Virus record (IMG/VR): IMGVR_UViG_3300049215_000047
Location: 1-55,634 of that record
Direction: 5' to 3' (one strand)
Source: a virus
Length of the DNA stretch: 55,634 nt
Shown here one piece after another: positions 50,335-55,634 of this stretch. The notes below the pieces were generated by a model. It worked only from the letters and a program-made list of their open reading frames with translations, ran no database searches and had not been told where the DNA came from. A program made the position numbers and the translations under genes. Within the stretch, counting starts at the first letter, position 1; each line of letters begins with the position of its first letter.

Positions 50335-51933
50335 ATGGCGATCGGGTTAGATGGCGCTGGGGCAATTCTCCAGAGCGGCAGCAGTGCGACCAGCGGTACG
50401 ACTAACGCCGGCGGGGCATCCGCCGGCAGCCTCACTGTCAGCCACGCAAACGGAATATGTTACGCACTCAGTCTTACCAACGGTTCGGACGTCTCTAGCG
50501 TCAGCGCGAGCGGCGGCAAGACCGGGACGTTTACTCTTAGAAAAAAGATCACTTATAGCGGCGGTGGCTCGCTAGAGCTATGGGGCGCGCCGATCACGGC
50601 GAGCGGTTCAATTGGCACCGTCACCGTCAACTACAATGGAACAGCAACCTACCGCGTTATTTTTGCTTGGTGCATCAACGATAGCGCAGACGCAACCTTA
50701 ACTTTCGACGGCTCCGCTGCATCGGGTACCAGCGGGCAAGGTTCCTACACCACGGCCCATGCAAACGCATTTTGCGTTGCAGCCTACCGCATGAGCACCA
50801 ACAGCGTCCCCACCGTGGGCGCGACGTGGGGCGTAATCCTAGATAACGTCTCCGGCTCCTATGGCTGCGCTGAATACCTTCAAGCATCGTCGTCAGGGTC
50901 GACTGTCAACCCGACCCTGAGCAGCGGTTATTCCGACGACAATGGCTGGATCGTCGATGCCGTCATTGTCGATACTGGGATTTCCGCGACAGCCTCTCAA
51001 TCGGTTCCGGCCTTCACGCAATCTGCGACGGCGGCCGTTGTCGATGGCGCTGCTGCCTCCCAGGCGGTCCCAGCCTTCACACAAAGCGCCACCGGCGCGG
51101 TTATCTGCAGTGCGTCAGCGTCGCAAGCCGTACCGGCATTCGCGGCTACCGAAACGGCGGTCGCGATTGTCAGCGCCACGGCATCGCAAACGGTGCCGGC
51201 ATTCTCGGCCGCTGAAACCGTCGCCGAGGTCGTTGCCGCGTCGGCATCACAGACCGTCCCGGCGTTTTCGCAAGCGGCGACCTGCGCCACGGTCGTCAGT
51301 GCGTCATGCACACAAACGGTCCCTGACTTTGCTCAGGCGGCCACGGCCGGCGTCATTGGCAATGCCACGGCGGCGCAGACCGTGCCCGACTTCGCGGCGG
51401 CCGAGACCGTCGCAGTCATTGTCAGCGCGGCGGCCGCGCACAATATCGACGCCTTCGCCCAGGTCGCGGCGATCGGCGTTGTCGTCTCTGCGGCATCAGC
51501 TGAGGCCATCGACGCGTTCGGACAAGCTGCGACTGCCGGCGCCGTCGTCGGCTGTTCTGCGGCGCAGACTATTCCTGATTTCGGCCAGGTCGCGGCTGCG
51601 ACCGTCGGCGATGTCGTCAACGCGGTTGCTAACCAGGCGATACCTGCCTTCACGCAGGCGGCGTCGGTCGCCACGATTGTCGCGGCCGTTGCCAATAGTC
51701 AGATCCTCGCCTTCGCGGCGGCAGAGACGGTTTCGGTTGTCGTAACCGCACACGCTGCGCAGACCATACCGGTCTTTGGTCAAGCGGCTCACGCTGGGGA
51801 CGTTCACAGCATCGACCGAGCGAATGCGCGTGCCTTCGATGGCCGGGTGTCGCATGGCGTTGCAATCGGTCGCGCGGATCGCGCGGTTGTTAAAGGCCGC
51901 GCCGCCAGCGGCGCCATCATCGGCCGGCACTGA
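50335..51933 (+). CDS. Adhesin-like protein with 21-residue tandem repeats
   Basis: 532 aa. Residues 1-215 are a jelly-roll-like beta domain similar in build to the protein at 45987. Residues about 222-494 are thirteen tandem repeats of 21 residues around QxVPAFxQAATxAxVVSAxA, for example QTVPAFSQAATCATVVSAS. The last 38 residues are basic (DRANARAFDGRVSHGVAIGR). Such repeats would form an extended or beta-helical stalk. It is a fibre or adhesin; the exact repeat fold is unknown. Confidence 0.75.
   Translation: MAIGLDGAGAILQSGSSATSGTTNAGGASAGSLTVSHANGICYALSLTNGSDVSSVSASGGKTGTFTLRKKITYSGGGSLELWGAPITASGSIGTVTVNYNGTATYRVIFAWCINDSADATLTFDGSAASGTSGQGSYTTAHANAFCVAAYRMSTNSVPTVGATWGVILDNVSGSYGCAEYLQASSSGSTVNPTLSSGYSDDNGWIVDAVIVDTGISATASQSVPAFTQSATAAVVDGAAASQAVPAFTQSATGAVICSASASQAVPAFAATETAVAIVSATASQTVPAFSAAETVAEVVAASASQTVPAFSQAATCATVVSASCTQTVPDFAQAATAGVIGNATAAQTVPDFAAAETVAVIVSAAAAHNIDAFAQVAAIGVVVSAASAEAIDAFGQAATAGAVVGCSAAQTIPDFGQVAAATVGDVVNAVANQAIPAFTQAASVATIVAAVANSQILAFAAAETVSVVVTAHAAQTIPVFGQAAHAGDVHSIDRANARAFDGRVSHGVAIGRADRAVVKGRAASGAIIGRH
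50998..51816 (+). repeat. 63-bp tandem repeats coding for 21-aa units
   Basis: Thirteen consecutive degenerate units of 63 nt, in frame, recognisable by QTVPAF/QAIPAF/HNIDAF at each start. Units 3-7 are most alike; later ones drift (HNIDAF, EAIDAF, SQILAF). Degeneracy shows the repeat is old rather than a recent expansion. Confidence 0.85.
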
Positions 51934-51945
51934 GGAACAATCGCC

Positions 51946-52290
51946 ATGGCGGTGTTGCACGATCAATGGGTGTTCTACGTCGGCGACGTGTGGCCGATCA
52001 TCGGCACCATGCACAATGCCGATGGCTCGGTGATGGACCTGACCGGCGCGACCGTGCAATGGCGCATGGTCAACGCGGCGGGCGATGTTGAATTGGATTA
52101 TGCCGTCGGTACCGGCATCGTGGTTACCGACGCGCCGAACGGCGTGATCACCATCACCGTGCCGACGGCCGACAGCGCCGACATTGCGCCCGGCGAATAT
52201 AAAGATAGCTGCCGCGTGACCGTCGGCGGCGTGCCGACTACGCAATCGATCGGTTCGATCACCGTCCGGCCGAGCCTCTTCGCACCCTAA
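51946..52290 (+). CDS. Ig-like fibre protein
   Basis: 114 aa beta-sandwich: SVMDLTGATVQWRMVNAAGD, NGVITITVPTADSADIAPGE, YKDSCRVTVGG. Closely similar in layout to the second half of the protein at 43822-44307, so the two are likely paralogues. BppU-like fibre or receptor-binding adaptor is a reasonable guess. Confidence 0.65.
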   Translation: MAVLHDQWVFYVGDVWPIIGTMHNADGSVMDLTGATVQWRMVNAAGDVELDYAVGTGIVVTDAPNGVITITVPTADSADIAPGEYKDSCRVTVGGVPTTQSIGSITVRPSLFAP

Positions 52291-52317
52291 TCGTTCGCAA
52301 CCCTTGGGGAGATTGCC

Positions 52318-52698
52318 ATGCTGCGATCCATGATCGCGGCCGCGCTGGCGTGCGCCATCTTGGCGTGCGCCGGAACGGCTGCCGAGGCCGGTAACAGGGG
52401 GGGGCATGGCGATCCTCGCCCGCGCGCATGGTGCGGATGGTGGATGCGCCAAGAGCAAGGCGTTGCCGATCGCATTTACAATCTGGCTGCGAATTGGCGT
52501 CGCTACGGACAGCGCGCCGGTGGCCCGGCGATCGGCGTCATTGTCGTGTGGTGGCATCACGTCGGCATCATCACCGGCCGTACCGAGACAGGTTGGATCA
52601 TCAAATCGGGCAACGATGGTCATGCCGTCCGCGAGCGCGAGCGCTCGCTGCGCGGCGCGATCGCCTTCCGCTGGCCGGGCGGCATGGCAAGCCGATGA
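52318..52698 (+). CDS. Secreted NlpC/P60 or CHAP-like peptidase
   Basis: 126 aa. Signal peptide 1-24 (MIAAALACAILACAGTAAEA), then Cys in AWCGWWMRQ, IGVIVVWWHHVGIITG with a His pair, and WIIKSGNDGHAVRER, ending AFRWPGG. This order of Cys, His and SGN motif fits TIGR02594/NlpC-P60-CHAP-type hydrolases that cut peptidoglycan. A G8 tract at 52397-52404 lies right after the signal peptide, so a slip would turn it off. GGGGAG precedes the ATG. Might assist lysis or be a lysogeny trait. Confidence 0.65.
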   Translation: MLRSMIAAALACAILACAGTAAEAGNRGGHGDPRPRAWCGWWMRQEQGVADRIYNLAANWRRYGQRAGGPAIGVIVVWWHHVGIITGRTETGWIIKSGNDGHAVRERERSLRGAIAFRWPGGMASR

Positions 52699-53111
52699 TC
52701 GACTTTCGCGAGGCGGCCGGCGCGGGCTTTCGCATCGGCGTGATCCTTCTGTGCGCGGCGCTGCTCGCGATCGCCGTGTGGAGTTCGCGCGCGCACGGCA
52801 CCTGGAAGCCGGAGTACGAATACGCGCCGCCCGACGTCCGCGATTGGTACGCGAAAGCCGAGCTCACACCCGAGGCGCAGGGCCGCTTCCCGTTCAAAAG
52901 CTGCTGCGCTCACTCCGATGTCGTGAAGACGCAGTTTCGCGTCGACCGCACGGACGGCGGCGATGCTTGGTTCTACTGGAAAGACGAGCATTGGCAGCGC
53001 GTGCCGCCCGACATCATCCACTGGGGCGAGCGCGCGCCCGACAATCAACCGACCCTTTTCGTCTACCGCGGCCAGGAGACGTGCTTCTGGCCGGGCGAAG
53101 GCGGGATCTGA
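52695..53111 (+). CDS. Membrane-anchored conserved hypothetical
   Basis: 138 aa. ATGA-coupled to the gene before. One N-terminal anchor (FRIGVILLCAALLAIAVW), then a periplasmic domain with WKPEYEYAPPDVRDWYAKAE, FPFKSCCAHSDVVKTQFRV, GDAWFYWKDEHWQRVP and one late Cys. This type is conserved in alphaproteobacterial prophages near the lysis genes; function unknown. Confidence 0.7.
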   Translation: MIDFREAAGAGFRIGVILLCAALLAIAVWSSRAHGTWKPEYEYAPPDVRDWYAKAELTPEAQGRFPFKSCCAHSDVVKTQFRVDRTDGGDAWFYWKDEHWQRVPPDIIHWGERAPDNQPTLFVYRGQETCFWPGEGGI

Positions 53112-53120
53112 GGTGACGAT

Positions 53121-54080
53121 ATGAGTTGGCCTGCGCTTAAAAAGAGCTTCGACGCCGGTTCGTTCGCGGACTATCTCGCGACGATCACGCCGCCGCCGTG
53201 GTGCAAATTCGTCACCGTGCACAATACCGGCGCGCCCGACCTGAAAACCTACCTCGGCTATGCCAAGCACAAGCCACCGATCTCGGACGTGCAGTGGATG
53301 GGTAACCTTGAGGGTTACTACAAGGGCCTTGGCTGGAACGGCGGCCCGCACCTGTTCATCACGCCGAACTATCCCGGGATCCTCGTCTTCAACGACCTGA
53401 CGAAGTACGGAACGCACAGCCCGTCATGGAACCGGGTCAGCATCGGCGTCGAGATTGTCGGTGACTTCGACAAAGACGCCTTCAGCGGCGGCACAAAGGC
53501 CAACGTCATCGCTGCGCTAGCCGCACTGCATTCGTGGCTCGGCCTCGATCCTTCGACGCTGCGCTTCCACAAGGAAGATACGGCGACCACGCACAAGGAT
53601 TGCCCGGGCAAGAACGTGGTCAAGTCGGCGCTCATCAGCGCCGTCCGTGCGGCTATGGGCGGTGGCGCTCCTGTCGGCATGGCCGACATTTCGATCGCCG
53701 ATGGCGCGAACGATGACCATCCAGAACAGGTGGCGACGCCGGCCGTTGACCCGACAAAGATCGACAAGGTTTCCGTCGCTGCGCGCACGGCGGCAGGCGG
53801 TGCGGTTGCCGCTCCCGTCGCGGCCGAAGTTGCGAAATCGCTCACGGGCCAGGTCAACGACATTGCCGATCAGGTTACGCAGACAGTCGACAAGTCGGGC
53901 AACGTGATCGCCACCACGAAGCACGTCATCGCAGTCGCCAAGCCGGGCTTCTGGAATGGTTTGCTGCACACGATGACCAGCCCCGAGTTTCTGATCTTCG
54001 TCATCCTTTTCATGGGCGCGGCCTGGGCCGGTGTTTATTTCTGGCAACGCGCTCACAAACCACCGGCCCCAGGAGGCTGA
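53121..54080 (+). CDS. N-acetylmuramoyl-L-alanine amidase with membrane tail
   Basis: 319 aa endolysin. Amidase_2/PGRP domain about 1-175: zinc ligands His34 (VTVHNTG), His158 and Cys161 (THKDCPGK). It cuts the bond between N-acetylmuramic acid and the stem peptide. Residues 180-270 are an Ala/Asp-rich stalk with helices, and residues about 274-300 form a membrane helix (LIFVILFMGAAWAGVYFW), so the enzyme is membrane-tied, unlike plain soluble endolysins. GGTGACGAT precedes the ATG. Confidence 0.92.
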   Translation: MSWPALKKSFDAGSFADYLATITPPPWCKFVTVHNTGAPDLKTYLGYAKHKPPISDVQWMGNLEGYYKGLGWNGGPHLFITPNYPGILVFNDLTKYGTHSPSWNRVSIGVEIVGDFDKDAFSGGTKANVIAALAALHSWLGLDPSTLRFHKEDTATTHKDCPGKNVVKSALISAVRAAMGGGAPVGMADISIADGANDDHPEQVATPAVDPTKIDKVSVAARTAAGGAVAAPVAAEVAKSLTGQVNDIADQVTQTVDKSGNVIATTKHVIAVAKPGFWNGLLHTMTSPEFLIFVILFMGAAWAGVYFWQRAHKPPAPGG

Positions 54081-54083
54081 CCT

Positions 54084-54335
54084 ATGCTCGCATTACTCGG
54101 TGCTGTCCCGCTGCTTTATCGGCTCATTGCCGTTGGCGTCGTTGTCGCCGCGCTCGGCGGCGCGGCGGTCGCTTATCACCATCACGTCTATGAGCAGGGC
54201 TACGCGAAGGCGATCAGCGACGTGGCCGCGGCAGACCAAGCGGCCGTCGAGCGCGTTGGTGACGGCAAGGCAACCATCGCCGCCTGCCGTGCCAGCGGGC
54301 ACAAATGGGACGTGACGACAGGAGAGTGCAAATGA
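54084..54335 (+). CDS. Membrane protein, possible inner-membrane spanin
   Basis: 83 aa. N-terminal membrane helix (PLLYRLIAVGVVVAALGGAA) then a short helical periplasmic part (YAKAISDVAAADQAAVERVG) with two Cys. The overlap with a lipoprotein gene (ATGA at 54332-54335) is the usual arrangement of Rz/Rz1 spanins, though 83 aa is shorter than most inner spanins. Confidence 0.65.
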   Translation: MLALLGAVPLLYRLIAVGVVVAALGGAAVAYHHHVYEQGYAKAISDVAAADQAAVERVGDGKATIAACRASGHKWDVTTGECK

Positions 54336-54673
54336 TGATCTGGAAAGTGCTCGTCGTTCTCGCGCTCGTCGGCGTGGCCGTCGGCGGTTGTGCGACGAAG
54401 CCAACCGTTGGCAGCGTTGCGGGCGGAGATTGCAAGCTCGTGCATACGCCTCAATATGCGATCAAGGGCGCGACGGACTACGATCAGGAATGGTCTGACG
54501 ATGTTACAGAAGCCCTTGTCCGCGGCTGCAAGCAGTCGCGGCCAAAGGCTCGCCCTGCCGCGCTCGATGCGCCGCCGCCTGTCGTGACGCCAGCGGTTCC
54601 GCCGGCGGCGCCCGCTGGGCCGCCGAAGAAACTGCATTGGTGGCAGAAGCTGCTGCCGAAGAAGAAGACCTGA
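54332..54673 (+). CDS. Lipoprotein, possible outer-membrane spanin
   Basis: 113 aa. Lipoprotein signal with lipobox ending at Cys20 (LVGVAVGGC), a small periplasmic part, and a Pro-rich stretch (PPPVVTPAVPPAAPAGPP) with a basic end. Proline-rich small lipoproteins next to a single-pass membrane protein are typical Rz1-type spanins that fuse the membranes at lysis. GGAG ribosome site. Confidence 0.65.
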   Translation: MMIWKVLVVLALVGVAVGGCATKPTVGSVAGGDCKLVHTPQYAIKGATDYDQEWSDDVTEALVRGCKQSRPKARPAALDAPPPVVTPAVPPAAPAGPPKKLHWWQKLLPKKKT

Positions 54674-55116
54674 TGGCCATGGGCAAAACCATCGACCGCT
54701 ATTGCTGCAATCGCCTGTTCGAATGGGTGATGACGATATCGCTGCTGCTGATCGGGATGCTGATCGTGCAGTGGCCAGAGTCGATGTCGGCAAGCGCGTT
54801 TCGCATGGTGCTGCGCGGTGTCGGCCCGATCCACCTCGGCATTTTCTACATGGTGATCGGCGGAGTGCGCATCGCGGCGCTGGCCGCGAACGGTCGCTGG
54901 AAATACGGACGATATGCGCGCGCGCTCGGTGCGGTCGGCGGCGCCATCATCTGGGGCCAGATGGATTACGCGCTGCTGATTTTAATGCCGCACGCCGGCA
55001 CTCCGCCGTCGCCGGGCCTCCCCGTTTATTTTTGCCTCGTCATTGGTGAGCTCATTTCCTGCTACCGAGCGATGGCAACTAAAAACGAGGACGGCGGGAA
55101 TGGACTGGTACGATAA
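54673..55116 (+). CDS. Multi-pass membrane protein, holin candidate
   Basis: 147 aa from ATG 54673 (TGATG with the upstream stop; ATG 54679 also possible). About four hydrophobic segments (WVMTISLLLIGMLIVQW, LGIFYMVIGGVRIAAL, ALGAVGGAIIWGQ, PVYFCLVIGELISC). Its place in the lysis block suggests a holin, which would time lysis. Not a known holin family by eye. Confidence 0.6.
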   Translation: MAMGKTIDRYCCNRLFEWVMTISLLLIGMLIVQWPESMSASAFRMVLRGVGPIHLGIFYMVIGGVRIAALAANGRWKYGRYARALGAVGGAIIWGQMDYALLILMPHAGTPPSPGLPVYFCLVIGELISCYRAMATKNEDGGNGLVR

Positions 55117-55342
55117 ACTCGGGCAATTCCCGATCATCCAGTTTGCGGTTGCTGGCGTAATCGGACTTCTGGGCATCTTCATCCTGTGGCGCGGCGTGAC
55201 GGCTGCGAACAAGGGCGGCGGCAACGACACCTCGCTGCCCGTCGGCGTCATGTACCTGCGCGAGATCAGCGAGACGCTGAAGCGGATCGAGAACACGCTC
55301 GATTTCCTGCCGTCAAATCGGCCAGGGTCGCGGCGGCGGTGA
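55100..55342 (+). CDS. Small membrane protein of lysis region
   Basis: 80 aa from ATG 55100 (GACGGCGGGA upstream), overlapping the previous gene by 17 nt. One membrane helix (IIQFAVAGVIGLLGIFILW) and a helical tail (YLREISETLKRIENTLDFLP). Could be a second holin or antiholin. Last phage gene before the terminator. Confidence 0.6.
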   Translation: MDWYDKLGQFPIIQFAVAGVIGLLGIFILWRGVTAANKGGGNDTSLPVGVMYLREISETLKRIENTLDFLPSNRPGSRRR

Positions 55343-55373
55343 GGCGACATGACACTCATCCGCGGCTTTGCCT

Positions 55374-55401
55374 AAAAAGAGCCATGACCAATGGTCTTTT
55401 T
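55374..55401. terminator. Bidirectional terminator hairpin at right end
   Basis: AAAAAGA (55374-55380), bulged G, CCAT pair with ATGG and TCTTTTT (55391-55401) across the loop GACCA: 11 bp plus A- and T-tracts on both sides, the form of a bidirectional terminator. It ends the lysis genes. Beyond it the sequence becomes AT-rich, with TTTTTGGGCA repeated near 55397 and 55416, so the phage-host boundary may be close. Confidence 0.7.
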
Positions 55402-55506
55402 GGGCAGATTTCGAGGTTTTTGGGCAATTTCCTTTATGTAACCCAGGCGAGAAAGTTATCCTTGTTCAATCTTAAGGCTTCACTTTCCCTCCAATTTCGT
55501 CTTAGG

Positions 55507-55634
55507 TGCGGTGGAATAGTAGAGGTCGACGAAACCTACGTCGGCGGCAAGCCGCGCAAGGGAACCGGTCCGCACAAGAAAGGGCGAGGGACGAAGAAAA
55601 TCCCGGTTGTGGCATTGGTCGAGCGCGGCGGTCG
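55507..55634 (+). pseudogene. IS1595-type transposase fragment (cut by window end)
   Basis: The frame reads IVEVDETYVGGKPRKGTG and then KKGRGTKKIPVVALVER, the start of the DDE catalytic domain of ISXO2/IS1595-type transposases; Asp in VEVDETY is the first catalytic residue. The normal N-terminal zinc ribbon and linker are missing: the open frame upstream (from ATG 55384 in the terminator hairpin) codes unrelated sequence. So the 5' part of the element was lost or replaced. The 3' part lies outside the window. Confidence 0.75.

Noticed and set aside
49265-50365. 366-aa minus-strand frame spanning three genes
   Set aside because: It covers stops and starts of three plus-strand genes with good couplings; sequence is Arg-rich and has no motif.
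55343-55500. attR copy of the tRNA 3' half
   Set aside because: Only the five bases CTCAT (55355-55359) match the anticodon loop, far too little to call.

Overview
The window is a nearly complete temperate phage genome of about 55 kb, integrated next to an initiator tRNA gene of a GC-rich alphaproteobacterium. The tRNA-fMet at 50-126 has the alphaproteobacterial form, and the window also carries a GapR-like (DUF2312) protein and a DUF6362-type protein. A Hyphomicrobiales host such as a Bradyrhizobium/Rhodopseudomonas relative is my best guess, but the genus cannot be fixed from sequence alone. The head genes are lambda-like (GpA terminase, lambda-family portal, S49 protease with embedded scaffold, decoration protein D, capsid E). 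The tail is Mu-like and contractile (sheath, tube, chaperone with a frameshift site, tape measure, N/P/V/gp46/J/gp48 baseplate set). Integration is by a large serine recombinase.

Layout. 50-1678: tRNA and integrase, whose 3' end is written antisense through the tRNA. 1695-9074 (minus strand): an early left operon, read toward the integrase from a promoter near 9150. It holds a small gene set with an acyl carrier protein, an IS110-like C-domain protein, a YqaJ-family exonuclease, a Bet/RecT annealase and an RNase H-like protein. 9130-10371: the immunity region, with a LexA/CI-type repressor, a small membrane protein, and two closely matched promoters (left and right) each with the palindrome TTGCGATwATCGCAA between -35 and -10. 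10371-21197 (plus strand): early right operon with a Cro-like protein, a DnaA domain IV protein, GapR-like protein, RuvC-like resolvase, toprim/ATPase primase-helicase, a PD-(D/E)XK-like protein plus a HerA-like ATPase, and DUF6362-type and small regulators. 21460-21890: a regulatory gap with an unusual repeat array. 21891-42753: packaging, head and tail. 42770-52290: fibres, spikes and receptor-binding modules. 52318-55342: secreted peptidase-like protein, amidase, spanin-like pair and holin-like membrane proteins. 55374-55401: a terminator hairpin, followed by a fragment of an IS1595-type transposase running off the window.

How it works together. The repressor should shut both early promoters by sitting on the shared operator. 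On induction the right operon makes the replication proteins and regulators, and the left operon makes recombination proteins and integrase. The repeat array of the CGAAATGyACCCG type sits just upstream of the late genes and again in the 9.2-9.4 kb gap; I cannot assign a protein to it, and it is the most interesting unexplained DNA signal here. Two gene groups stand out as possibly undescribed: the nuclease-like/coiled-coil/HerA-like ATPase trio (15728-18529), and the tightly overlapping acyl carrier protein/membrane microprotein group (8112-9074). The opposite att site was not found in the window.
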